Shown piece by piece: positions 40,012 through 48,262 of a DNA stretch of 64,000 nucleotides; positions within the stretch are counted from its first letter, which is position 1; each line of letters begins with the position of its first letter. The notes below the pieces were generated by a model. The model did not search any database and was not told the DNA's origin. It saw only the letters and a list, made by a program, of their open reading frames with translations. The position numbers and the translations under genes were made by a program. The stretch is from the NCBI RefSeq assembly GCF_902706605.1, contig NZ_CACSLH010000002.1, positions 97,840 through 161,839 on the forward strand, given 5' to 3'. Origin of the DNA: Enterococcus sp. CSURQ0835 (GTDB lineage: Bacteria; Bacillota; Bacilli; Lactobacillales; Enterococcaceae).

Positions 40012-41436
40012 TTATTTAGTGGGCATTTGTACAGAGTGATTTGGTTTGATAGTAGCGTTAACCGGCTTACTGGATTTGATCTTCTTTAAATACCAGACAA
40101 ACATTAGAATGTAAGCGGCTAAAGCTAAGATAGAAAAGCCGATCAACTTAAGGTCTAATGTTTTTGCAGCGGTCCCAAATAACATCGCTAACATTTTTTC
40201 AATTGGATCTGAGTCAACTGAACTAAATAATTGACCTTTTGAAAGACCTTTAGGAAAATTCCCCATAGCAATAGATGTTTTCGTTAAAAATGGCGCAATC
40301 AAGGTAGCAGCCCATAAGAACAAAGGAATCATGATTGTTCCGATCAAGGTCATGCGAATAACCCGCCCTCGTGTAACGATTAATAGCGCTGGAGTTAAAA
40401 CGGTTAAAATAATCCCACCTAAAGGCAGAACTTTATTTCCTGGCAATACCATGGCAATTACTAATAAAATCGGGGCTAAAATGTTCGCAACTGCCCAAAT
40501 TTCGGCTCTCGAGGCTAAGATGGGCCAATCAATCGCAACATACAATTTTCTTCCTCTTAATCGTTTGCTCATCATAGTTGAAATTCCATCAGATAATGGT
40601 TCAATGGCAGGACCGAACCATCCGCCTACAATTCCAAATAATTCAAGGGCGACGCCAGCAGTGAAAGCTAGAGTGAAGATAGCCGGGACAGTTTGCTGTC
40701 CTAGGATCCCGATGAATACACCTAAATAAATACCAATCGCGAATTTACTTCCCCAAAAGCCGATTTTTTTATTCAAAGTTTCAGCATCAAAGTCAAATTT
40801 ATCAATGAATGGAATACAAACATCAATTAATTTATTGAAGATCATTACGACTGGAGCTACTAAAAGGGAAGGATGAGCAGTCGTCGTGATATTTTCTTGA
40901 TCGTAATCTAATAAGTCATCGATGGTAGGTTTTATAGCATCTGCGTTAAACAACATCAATGCATAAATGAAGACTACGAAAATCGAAGTCACGAAAATAT
41001 TATTTCCAGAATAGTAATGAATCAATAGGCCTAATACAGAAACATTCCAGATGTTGAATAAATCTACATTCAATGTATTGGTTACTTTCAAAAACAGCAT
41101 AACTAAGTTAGTTAAAGTACAGATAAAAGCAAAATAAAGCGTATACATCGAACCCCAAGTGATAACGGCAAGTGGTGCCCAACCTAAATCGGTAATAGAT
41201 AAATTAACACCTGTAGACTTTACGAAAGCATCTAAAGCGGGACCAAAAGCGCTCGTTAGTAATGAAATGATCGATCCCATACCAGTCAGTGCAATGGCCA
41301 TCCGAATGCCGCCTTCTATCGATTTAGAAAAAGAGACACGGAAAGCTAAAGAGAGTAAGGTGATGATGACAAACATCATGGCCGCACCACCGAGACTAAT
41401 AAAAAAATTGAAGCCATTGTTTAGCGTTTCAATCAT
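40012..41436 (-). CDS. PTS galactitol-type EIIC permease (orphan)
   Basis: A 474-residue integral membrane protein with about ten to twelve helices, of the EIIC-Gat family (FFISLGGAAMMFVIITLLSL; IEGGIRMAIALTGMGSII; a conserved VGGWFGPAIEPLSDGIS stretch). No EIIA or EIIB gene or domain lies in the window. GAGGAAC precedes ATG 41436. It diverges from a LacI regulator; the shared region carries two identical operators. With an epimerase and a ribokinase-like kinase beside it, it may bring in a free pentose or rare hexose that is phosphorylated inside. PTS subunits encoded elsewhere remain possible. Confidence 0.82.
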   Translation of the reverse strand: MIETLNNGFNFFISLGGAAMMFVIITLLSLAFRVSFSKSIEGGIRMAIALTGMGSIISLLTSAFGPALDAFVKSTGVNLSITDLGWAPLAVITWGSMYTLYFAFICTLTNLVMLFLKVTNTLNVDLFNIWNVSVLGLLIHYYSGNNIFVTSIFVVFIYALMLFNADAIKPTIDDLLDYDQENITTTAHPSLLVAPVVMIFNKLIDVCIPFIDKFDFDAETLNKKIGFWGSKFAIGIYLGVFIGILGQQTVPAIFTLAFTAGVALELFGIVGGWFGPAIEPLSDGISTMMSKRLRGRKLYVAIDWPILASRAEIWAVANILAPILLVIAMVLPGNKVLPLGGIILTVLTPALLIVTRGRVIRMTLIGTIMIPLFLWAATLIAPFLTKTSIAMGNFPKGLSKGQLFSSVDSDPIEKMLAMLFGTAAKTLDLKLIGFSILALAAYILMFVWYLKKIKSSKPVNATIKPNHSVQMPTK

Positions 41437-41468
41437 AATAAGTTCCTCCTAAATTACTTACATAGTTA

Positions 41469-41482
41469 CGTAATCGGTTACG
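41469..41482. promoter_or_regulatory. LacI-type operator O1
   Basis: CGTAATCGGTTACG, a near-palindrome centred on CG, the layout of LacI/GalR-family sites. It lies about 11-24 bases after the predicted EIIC transcription start, and the match to O2 (41578) is exact. Flanks extend the symmetry (GTTACGTAAT / GGTTACGTAAT). Confidence 0.75.
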
Positions 41483-41499
41483 TAATTTAGGATGTTTTT

Positions 41500-41528
41500 A
41501 GCATAATCTTTTTCCTGTAATTTTGCAA
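41500..41528 (-). promoter_or_regulatory. EIIC promoter
   Basis: Minus strand: TTGCAA (41528-41523), 17-base spacer, TATGCT (41505-41500). Confidence 0.65.
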
Positions 41529-41543
41529 CCCCTTTTATTCTTA

Positions 41544-41572
41544 TTGACAATTTTATATAGAGGATCTATACT
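41544..41572 (+). promoter_or_regulatory. Promoter of the LacI-epimerase-ribokinase operon
   Basis: TTGACA (41544-41549), 17-base spacer, TATACT (41567-41572). The predicted start at about 41579 falls inside operator O2. Confidence 0.75.
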
Positions 41573-41577
41573 TTTAT

Positions 41578-41591
41578 CGTAATCGGTTACG
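41578..41591. promoter_or_regulatory. LacI-type operator O2
   Basis: CGTAATCGGTTACG, identical to O1, covers the predicted transcription start of the regulator operon, so the regulator should repress itself and the downstream genes. Confidence 0.75.
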
Positions 41592-41610
41592 AAAGATGGG
41601 ATTAAATATC

Positions 41611-42606
41611 ATGTCAACAATCAAAGAAGTTGCGCAGTTAGCCGGGGTTTCTACGGCTACTGTTTCGCGGATCATTAATGGGAAAGGGGAAGCTAGCCCA
41701 GAAACGATCAATAAAGTACTGAAAATCGTGCGAGAGTTAAATTATCGTCCAAATAGTGTTGCTAAAAGTCTTTCCAAACAACAATCAGATTTAATTGCGC
41801 TTTTAATTCCTAACTTGGATAATCCTTTTTTTAGCGAACTTGTGAAAGCGATTGAGAAATCAGCAAATGAACAAGGATATCAAATATATTTGTGCAACAG
41901 TGAGGATAATCGAGAAAAGGTAGAATATTATTTAGAAGCTATGAAAGATAACTATGTTGCTGGGGCAATTATTAATTCATTATATGTTACAGAAGCTGAT
42001 TTGGACACACTAGAAGCGAGTGGTATTGCTACGATTACAATTGATCGTGCGCAATTCTTACATCCATATTCAGCAGTTTCCATTGATCATGTTACTGGAG
42101 GCTACCTTGCAGCAAAACACTTAATTGATACTGAGAAAAGTAAGAAGCTCCTTTTTTTATCTGGACCTGAGCAAGAAAAAAGTTCTCAGGACCGATATCA
42201 GGGATACTTACGAGCAATTTCTGAGAATAACGTTGAGCATGTAGGAAAATTGTACGGCGACTTTGATATTAGCAGTGGCTATCAATTAGTTTATGATTTT
42301 CTTGCTAAAGATAAATCAATTGATGGCATTGTGAGTTCAAATGATGCAATGGCTTTAGGTGCTTTGCGAGCATGTAAAGATTTAGCAGTCCGTGTTCCCG
42401 AAGATATAGGGATTGTGGGGTATGACAACATTAGCTATGGTAAGTACGCAATTCCGCGACTAACGACAGTTGATCAATTTAAAACGAAAATTGGACAGAC
42501 TATTATGAAAGAATTGATCGATGTCAGCCAAAGAAAGAAGTCACCCAAAAAATATGAGATAAAACCAGAGATAGTGACTAGGGATTCAACTATAAAGAGG
42601 AGCTGA
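41611..42606 (+). CDS. LacI-family transcriptional repressor
   Basis: A 331-residue repressor. N-terminal HTH is STIKEVAQLAGVSTATVSRI with the hinge NYRPNSVAKSLSKQ. A periplasmic-binding-like effector domain follows (LIALLIPNLDNPFFSELVKA, ending in VGYDNISYGKYAIPRLTTVDQ). I chose ATG 41611, which gives the family-typical start; ATG 41596 would add five residues (MGLNI) and lacks a ribosome site. The operon promoter and operator O2 lie just upstream, so the leader is very short. The effector is probably the sugar or sugar phosphate handled by the neighbouring genes. Confidence 0.9.
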   Translation: MSTIKEVAQLAGVSTATVSRIINGKGEASPETINKVLKIVRELNYRPNSVAKSLSKQQSDLIALLIPNLDNPFFSELVKAIEKSANEQGYQIYLCNSEDNREKVEYYLEAMKDNYVAGAIINSLYVTEADLDTLEASGIATITIDRAQFLHPYSAVSIDHVTGGYLAAKHLIDTEKSKKLLFLSGPEQEKSSQDRYQGYLRAISENNVEHVGKLYGDFDISSGYQLVYDFLAKDKSIDGIVSSNDAMALGALRACKDLAVRVPEDIGIVGYDNISYGKYAIPRLTTVDQFKTKIGQTIMKELIDVSQRKKSPKKYEIKPEIVTRDSTIKRS

Positions 42607-42611
42607 ATAAA

Positions 42612-43280
42612 ATGTTACAAATTGGACCATCATTGATGTGTACAGATTTAGGCAACGTAAAAGGCGATCTTAAAGAATTAGACGCAGCAGGAGTAGATTT
42701 TTACCATATTGATATTATGGATGGGATTTTTGTAAACAACTTTACTTTAGGTCCAGACTTCGTTCAAAAAGTCCGGGACTTAACTGAAAAACCGCTTGAT
42801 ATCCATTTGATGGTGGAAAATCCAGAACGGTTTATTGATTTATTCCATCAGGTAGGTTCAGACATGATTGCAATTCATGCAGAAGCAACCCGTAATTTGC
42901 AAGGAACCTTAACAAAAATAAAGAGTTTAGGGATGAAAGCTGGGGTGGCGATCAATCCTTCAACTCCACTAGATGTTTTAGATTATGTCTACAGCGTAAC
43001 CGATTACGTTGTTTTGATGACGGTTAATCCTGGGTTTGCGGGGCAAAAATTTATCCCTGACATGTACGAAAAAATCGCTCAATTAAAAGCTGAAATTGAT
43101 AAAAGAGGATTGCAGATCGAAATTGAAGTTGATGGAAATATTGGAGCTGCGACTATTCCTCAGTGTATTGCGCAAGGTGCAACTCGTTTTATAGGTGGCT
43201 CAAGTTCAATTTACAATCCCAAATTTACACTAACAGATAATGTCAAAGCAACGAAAGAATTATTGAAAGGAGGCAATTAG
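42612..43280 (+). CDS. Ribulose-5-P / allulose-6-P 3-epimerase family enzyme
   Basis: A 222-residue TIM-barrel sugar-phosphate epimerase. The segments GPSLMCTDL, YHIDIMDGIFVNNFTLGP, KPLDIHLMVENP, MTVNPGFAGQKFIPDMYEK and IEIEVDGNIG carry the metal His/Asp residues of the Rpe fold. 'PSLMC.DL' and 'AGQ.FIP.M..K.A.LKA' look closer to D-allulose-6-phosphate epimerase (AlsE) than to housekeeping Rpe, as I recall them. AGAGGAGCTG precedes ATG 42612. A 14-base operator copy lies inside the gene (42996-43009). It follows the repressor by 5 bases. Confidence 0.88.
   Translation: MLQIGPSLMCTDLGNVKGDLKELDAAGVDFYHIDIMDGIFVNNFTLGPDFVQKVRDLTEKPLDIHLMVENPERFIDLFHQVGSDMIAIHAEATRNLQGTLTKIKSLGMKAGVAINPSTPLDVLDYVYSVTDYVVLMTVNPGFAGQKFIPDMYEKIAQLKAEIDKRGLQIEIEVDGNIGAATIPQCIAQGATRFIGGSSSIYNPKFTLTDNVKATKELLKGGN
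42996..43009. promoter_or_regulatory. Intragenic LacI-type operator O3
   Basis: CGTAACCGATTACG is the exact reverse complement of O1 and O2, placed inside the epimerase gene about 1.4 kb downstream of O2. It encodes part of YSVTDYV. Confidence 0.6.
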
Positions 43281-43281
43281 T

Positions 43282-44193
43282 ATGGATTTTGATGTAGTTG
43301 TTTTAGGTAGTATTAATTTAGATGTCAAAGCTTTAGTCGGGACTTATCCTCAGCATAAAGATACTTCTTTTGCTAAAGAAATCGATATGATCCCAGGTGG
43401 AAAAGGTTCAAATCAAGCAGTAGCTGTATCAAAATTAGGTGGAAAGATTGCATTTCTTGGAGCAGTAGGTAATGATAGCGCCGGGAATCAAATGCTTACC
43501 AACTTAAAGAAAAATGGGGTAGATACAAGCTATATTAAAATCAGTGAGACTGAAGGCACAGGGACTTTTTTAGTCATGTTAGATGATAATGGTGATAATA
43601 CGATGGTAGGTACGTTAGGGGCTAACGATACTTTAACCGCTGAAGATATTACTCAACCATTAAGCACTATCAATGCACCGGTTTTGTTATTACAAATGGA
43701 GACAAGTCATGAATCAATCATGGCTGCACTTAAAGCGGCTAAAGAAAAAGAGATGTTTGTCATTTTGGATCCTGCACCAGCAGATGGCTATTTTGAAGAG
43801 GCGCTTACTTATGCTGATTGCGTTACTCCGAATCAACAAGAAACTGAAAAAATTTCAGGAATTAAAGTTGAAACATACGAGGATGCTGTTAAGGCGGCTA
43901 AAGTGATTCATGAAAAAGGGGCTAAAACCGTCATTATCAAAATGGGTAGTGAAGGAAATGTTGTCTATCAAGCCGGCAAAGTCGAGTTTGTAGCAGCACA
44001 TAAAGTAAAAGCTGTAGATACGATTGGAGCTGGGGATACCTTTGCTGGAGCATTAGCAGTTCACTATGCAAAACATCATGACTTAATTAAAGCGGTTGAG
44101 TTTGCCAATCAAGCGGCTGCAGTGAAAGTCAGTCGTACCGGTGGACAAAGTTCTATCCCGACAATTAGTGAGTTAGAAAATTTAGTTCATTAG
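43282..44193 (+). CDS. rbsK: Ribokinase-like PfkB-family sugar kinase
   Basis: A 303-residue cytosolic kinase. The N-terminal motif is VLGSINLDVKALV; substrate motif IPGGKGSNQAVAVSKLGG; C-terminal ATP/catalytic motif DTIGAGDTFAGALAVHYA with the catalytic Asp. Ribokinase is the closest match, phosphorylating ribose or a similar sugar at O5. AAAGGAGG precedes ATG 43282, 1 base after the epimerase stop. There is no rbsD and no ABC transporter, so the divergent EIIC is the only candidate importer here. Confidence 0.88.
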   Translation: MDFDVVVLGSINLDVKALVGTYPQHKDTSFAKEIDMIPGGKGSNQAVAVSKLGGKIAFLGAVGNDSAGNQMLTNLKKNGVDTSYIKISETEGTGTFLVMLDDNGDNTMVGTLGANDTLTAEDITQPLSTINAPVLLLQMETSHESIMAALKAAKEKEMFVILDPAPADGYFEEALTYADCVTPNQQETEKISGIKVETYEDAVKAAKVIHEKGAKTVIIKMGSEGNVVYQAGKVEFVAAHKVKAVDTIGAGDTFAGALAVHYAKHHDLIKAVEFANQAAAVKVSRTGGQSSIPTISELENLVH

Positions 44194-44218
44194 TCAGATA
44201 GTAAACTGAATAATATCA

Positions 44219-44262
44219 AAGACTAGTTTGGATCTCAGTTGAGATCTAGACTAGTCTTTTTG
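44219..44262 (+). terminator. Terminator of the sugar island operon
   Basis: GACTAGT...ACTAGTC with inner GATCTCA / TGAGATC, then TTTTT. Confidence 0.8.
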
Positions 44263-44340
44263 ATTCCAATTTTTTGAGATCCGTGGTAATTAGCAGCATC
44301 AAAGAGTATCAAGTTGTAAGTAGATAACTGAATTTTATTT

Positions 44341-44784
44341 TTACTCTTTTTTAATCGTCGTCCGCCAATTTTCTTTTTTAAAGTTAGCAGTATTTTGCTC
44401 GACTAACAGATCGCGGATGTCAGCTAAATATTCTTCCGTGGCACTTGGTTCTGGTGTCTCTTCAGCAGCAGGCTTTTGAAATTTATTCAGCGCTTTGACG
44501 ATTAAAAACAAAACGACACCAGTGATCAAAAAAGTGATCGCTGCACTGACGACATCACCAAAGGCAAATGTAACGCCAGCAGTTGGACTCCAATCTAAGA
44601 CTGACATCGCTTCGTTCAAACTTTTTCCGCGAGTAAAAAGTGATACGATCCACGCGACTAATGGTGTGATCAGACCTTTGACGATGTTCGTGACGATCGA
44701 AGTAAACGCACTGCCGATCACGACTCCGACAGCTAGTTCTACGACATTTCCGCGCATGATGAAAGCTTTGAATTCTTTTAACAC
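44341..44784 (-). CDS. mscL: Large-conductance mechanosensitive channel
   Basis: A 147-residue channel that opens under membrane tension after osmotic downshock. LKEFKAFIMRGNVVELAVGVVIGSAFTSIV is split here over the amphipathic helix and TM1; TM2 is FLITGVVLFLIVKALNK. I chose GTG 44784, which follows AAAGGAAGTGAG and gives the standard start; the open frame runs much further upstream without similarity. The C-terminal helix is EEYLADIRDLL. Confidence 0.93.
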   Translation of the reverse strand: MLKEFKAFIMRGNVVELAVGVVIGSAFTSIVTNIVKGLITPLVAWIVSLFTRGKSLNEAMSVLDWSPTAGVTFAFGDVVSAAITFLITGVVLFLIVKALNKFQKPAAEETPEPSATEEYLADIRDLLVEQNTANFKKENWRTTIKKE

Positions 44785-44891
44785 ACAACTCACTTCCTTT
44801 AAGTTTTCTATCGTTTTAGTATACCGAAATGATCGGAAAATAAAAGTGGTTATTTGTAAGTGGTAAATACTCAACTGGAATAAAGTGCCTA

Positions 44892-44900
44892 TGCTATAAT
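44892..44900 (+). promoter_or_regulatory. Extended -10 promoter of the yfmF operon
   Basis: TGC followed by a perfect TATAAT (44895-44900); no clear -35 box. Confidence 0.55.
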
Positions 44901-44971
44901 GAAAGTTGAGCAAAAAAGCTGCCGGCTGTTCGGTAAAAGAGGAGAATTTTTTCCTTGAAAGGAGCGTATTT

Positions 44972-46237
44972 ATGTCAATTGAATTGAAAACTGGGGTCCA
45001 TTTACATATCTTACCCACAAAAAAATACAAGACGATCAAAATTTATTGCCGCTTTACGACGCGCTTGCAAAAAGAAGTGATGACTAAGCGGACTTTATTG
45101 AGTAATCTATTGGAGACCAACTCATTGAATCTACCAGATCAAACTAAATTAAGCGCGCGTTTAGCCTCACTTTATGGTGCGAGTTTTGGGACGGGGGTCA
45201 GCCGCAAAGGAAATCTGCACTGGTTGAATCTCTCTTTAAATATCGTAAATGGTAAATACGTCAATAATCCGACGATCTTACCAGAAAGTGTCGCGTTTTT
45301 AAAAGAAGTTTTGTTTGAACCTAATATTCGCGACGGGAAGTTTGATCAGCAGACGTTTGATTTAGAAAAAGAAAATTTGAAAAGCTACTTAGAGAGTTTG
45401 CAAGAAGATAAGCAAACGCTGGCGTCGTTAAAATTGCAAGAGACTTACTTCAGTGATCCCGCTCAAAAGATTCCAAGCTTTGGGACAATCGCAGATTTAG
45501 AACAAGAAACGAGTGAGAGTATCGCGACTTATTATCATGAGCTATTGACCCATGATCAAGTGGATCTATTTGTGATCGGTGATGTCGAAGCAGAAGAAGT
45601 GACTGCGCTGTTTCAAGCGTTGCCATTTGAAGAACGAGAAGTGGTGCAACCGGAGATCTATTACGAACAAACACTGTGCAATATCGTCAATGAACAGCAA
45701 TTGAACGAACCGGTCATCCAAGGAAAATTGAATTTGGCGTATACGACAGGCATTTACTATGAAGCGTCTGAACGATTTGCGCTGCTAGTCTTTAATGGAT
45801 TGTTCGGCGGCTTCCCGCATTCAAAATTATTTATGAACGTGCGGGAAAAAGAAAGTTTAGCCTATTATGCATCTAGTTCATTTGATACGTTCCGCGGCTA
45901 TTTACAAGTCCAGACAGGAATCGAAAGCCGCAACCGTACTAAAGTCTTGCATTTGATTGCGGAACAATTGAACGCGTTGCGGGCAGGAGATTTTACCGAG
46001 CTAGCTTTTGCGCAAACAAAAGCGATGTTGAAAAATCAATATTTACTTGGTTTAGACAGTCCACAAAATTTAATCGAGACTACTTACTTAGCTCAGTGGC
46101 TGCCGGGTAGTCAACTCAGCGATGAGCAATGGCTGAAACGGCTGGCTGCAGTAACGCGAGCAGATGTACAAAAAGTCGCGCGCCAACTACAATTACAAGC
46201 AATCTTTTTCTTAGATGGAGGTCAAGCAAATGGATAA
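44972..46237 (+). CDS. yfmF: M16-family peptidase-like protein, non-catalytic partner (YfmF-like)
   Basis: A 421-residue protein of the insulinase fold. The zinc motif HxxEH is missing: the corresponding segment reads ASLYGASFGTGVSRKGNLHW. It is therefore the inactive partner of the next gene. I chose ATG 44972 after GAAAGGAG; an earlier in-frame start lacks support. The gene overlaps ymfH by 8 bases. In Gram-positive bacteria such pairs process peptides; the recent enterococcal and streptococcal link is to peptide maturation, but the substrate here is unknown. Confidence 0.88.
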   Translation: MSIELKTGVHLHILPTKKYKTIKIYCRFTTRLQKEVMTKRTLLSNLLETNSLNLPDQTKLSARLASLYGASFGTGVSRKGNLHWLNLSLNIVNGKYVNNPTILPESVAFLKEVLFEPNIRDGKFDQQTFDLEKENLKSYLESLQEDKQTLASLKLQETYFSDPAQKIPSFGTIADLEQETSESIATYYHELLTHDQVDLFVIGDVEAEEVTALFQALPFEEREVVQPEIYYEQTLCNIVNEQQLNEPVIQGKLNLAYTTGIYYEASERFALLVFNGLFGGFPHSKLFMNVREKESLAYYASSSFDTFRGYLQVQTGIESRNRTKVLHLIAEQLNALRAGDFTELAFAQTKAMLKNQYLLGLDSPQNLIETTYLAQWLPGSQLSDEQWLKRLAAVTRADVQKVARQLQLQAIFFLDGGQANG

Positions 46238-47522
46238 ACGCGTCTATAAACAACTCAACGAGACTCTTTATAAAGAAGTGTTGCCAAATGGCTTGACGGT
46301 TTATTTACTGCCAAAAGCTGATTATCACAAAACATACGGCTTGTTCAGCACGAATTATGGTTCGATCGACAATGAGTTCGTACCATTAGGAAAAAAAGAT
46401 TACATCAAAGTACCAGATGGAATCGCCCATTTTTTAGAGCATAAACTATTTGAAAAAGAAGATGGTGATGTCTTTCAAAAATTTGGTGAGCAAGGCGCCT
46501 CGGCAAATGCGTTTACGAGTTTTACGCGCACGAGTTACTTGTTTTCTACGACCGATCAATTAGAACTCAATTTAACGACGTTGCTGGATTTTGTCCAAGA
46601 ACCGTATTTTACAGAAGCCTCCGTTCAAAAAGAACAAGGCATCATCGGCCAAGAGATCCAAATGTATCAAGATGACCCCAACTGGCAACAATTTTTTGGG
46701 ATCATCAATAATTTATATCCTAAGCATCCAGTCCACATCGATATTGCTGGTACGATCGAATCCATCAGTCAGATCACCGCAGACGATTTGTATACGTGTT
46801 ACGAAACGTTTTATCATCCTAGCAATATGACATTGTTTGTGATCGGTAATTTGGAGCCGGAACAATTGATGGCTGTGATCCGCCAAAATCAAGCTGGTAA
46901 AAAATTCAAACCAGCTGAACCGATCAAACGCCGTTACCCGCAAGAAACGGCGGCAGACATCGTAACGGAAAGTCAAAAGCAGATGGCCGTAACGATTCCG
47001 AAAGCGATTTTAGGAATCAAAGGGTTAGACGCGCTGCCAGCAGACGATCGTGAACGGCTGCGTTTTAAAGTCGCCTTAGATTTATTGTTCCAGTTGCTTT
47101 TAGGAAATACTTCCCAAAACTATTTACAGCTTTACAATGAAGGATTACTAGATGATAGTTTTGGATTTGAGTTTTCACTGGATCGCGGTTTTTATTTTGC
47201 TGATTTTGGCGGTGACACGGAGCAGCCGGAAGCATTAGTAACTCGCTTGACCGCAATTTTGGAAAATTTTGCCACCGACCGTGAGCTCACGACTGAAAAC
47301 CTTGAGTTGTTGAAGAAAAAACGTTTAGGAAAATATTTCCAATCGTTGAACTCATTGGAATTTATCGCGAATCAATTTACGTCTTCGTTATTTGGGGAAT
47401 GGACACTGTTTGACTTGCCGGAGATCATTGACAGTATTACGATCAAAGATGTGTTAACAGCTGGCAAAGCATTCATCAAACCAGAAGCGTTCAGTCGCTT
47501 TTATATGTTGGAGGAAAAATAA
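46230..47522 (+). CDS. ymfH: M16-family zinc peptidase (YmfH-like)
   Basis: A 430-residue catalytic member of the pair. The zinc motif is intact as HFLEHKLFE, and the substrate-closing Arg/Tyr region lies in the C-terminal half. ATG 46230 follows GGAGGTC. It overlaps yfmF and is followed directly by ymfI (ATG after the TAA), so the three genes are co-translated. Confidence 0.9.
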   Translation: MDKRVYKQLNETLYKEVLPNGLTVYLLPKADYHKTYGLFSTNYGSIDNEFVPLGKKDYIKVPDGIAHFLEHKLFEKEDGDVFQKFGEQGASANAFTSFTRTSYLFSTTDQLELNLTTLLDFVQEPYFTEASVQKEQGIIGQEIQMYQDDPNWQQFFGIINNLYPKHPVHIDIAGTIESISQITADDLYTCYETFYHPSNMTLFVIGNLEPEQLMAVIRQNQAGKKFKPAEPIKRRYPQETAADIVTESQKQMAVTIPKAILGIKGLDALPADDRERLRFKVALDLLFQLLLGNTSQNYLQLYNEGLLDDSFGFEFSLDRGFYFADFGGDTEQPEALVTRLTAILENFATDRELTTENLELLKKKRLGKYFQSLNSLEFIANQFTSSLFGEWTLFDLPEIIDSITIKDVLTAGKAFIKPEAFSRFYMLEEK

Positions 47523-48248
47523 ATGCCTTGTGCGTTAGTGATGGGAGCCAGTGGTGATATTGGAGAAGCGATTTGTTACGAATTAGCTGAGGCTGGCTGG
47601 TCGCTTTATTGCCATTACCACCGGCAGCAAGAAAAAGTTTTAAGTTTAGTTTCAGACTTGCAGAAACGTTATCCTCAGCAAGACTTTTTTATGGTATCTT
47701 TAAATATGTTAGACGAAAGTGCGATACCGCATTTTTTGACGCAGCTTTTTCAAGTCGATGGCGTTGTTTTTGCTTCGGGTTTTACTTTTTATGAACTGTT
47801 ACCTGAAACGACCGCTGATCAGATGGATGCATTGTGGCAAGTCCATGTCAAAACACCTTTGATCTTATTACAAGCGTTACAAGAAAAATTAGCGCAAAGT
47901 ACGCAAGGACGGGTCGTGTTCATCGGCTCAGTCTATGGTCATCGCGGCAGTAGTATGGAGACGGTCTATAGTGCCGTCAAAGGTGCCCAAGAAGCGTTTG
48001 TTAAAGCCTACGCTAAAGAGATTGCGACTTTGGGTGTCACCTGTAACGTCGTGGCGCCTGGTGCGGTCAAGACAAAGATGAATGAAGATTGGAGTCCCGC
48101 TGAATTAGCAGAGTTGACAGCCGCGATTCCGGTGGGACGGTTAGCAGAGCCCCAAGAAGTCGCAGCGGCTTGCAACTATTTATTTTCACAAGCAGCCAGT
48201 TATACGACTGGAATCGTATTGCCGGTTTCCGGTGGCTGGATGGAATAA
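47523..48248 (+). CDS. ymfI: SDR-family oxidoreductase (YmfI-like)
   Basis: A 241-residue short-chain dehydrogenase. The cofactor motif is MGASGDIGEAI, the catalytic Ser lies in FIGSVYG and Tyr-x-x-x-Lys in TVYSAVKGAQEAF. The substrate is unknown; it resembles FabG (ketoacyl-ACP reductase). It starts right after ymfH with TTGGAGG as ribosome site. The place between ymfH and rodZ matches the B. subtilis order. Confidence 0.9.
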   Translation: MPCALVMGASGDIGEAICYELAEAGWSLYCHYHRQQEKVLSLVSDLQKRYPQQDFFMVSLNMLDESAIPHFLTQLFQVDGVVFASGFTFYELLPETTADQMDALWQVHVKTPLILLQALQEKLAQSTQGRVVFIGSVYGHRGSSMETVYSAVKGAQEAFVKAYAKEIATLGVTCNVVAPGAVKTKMNEDWSPAELAELTAAIPVGRLAEPQEVAAACNYLFSQAASYTTGIVLPVSGGWME

Positions 48249-48262
48249 GGAGAAGAAAACGA

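Noticed and set aside
44785..45039. N-terminal extension of mscL
   Set aside because: 85 extra residues have no similarity to MscL and overlap the opposite yfmF gene; a GTG with a good ribosome site gives the normal protein.
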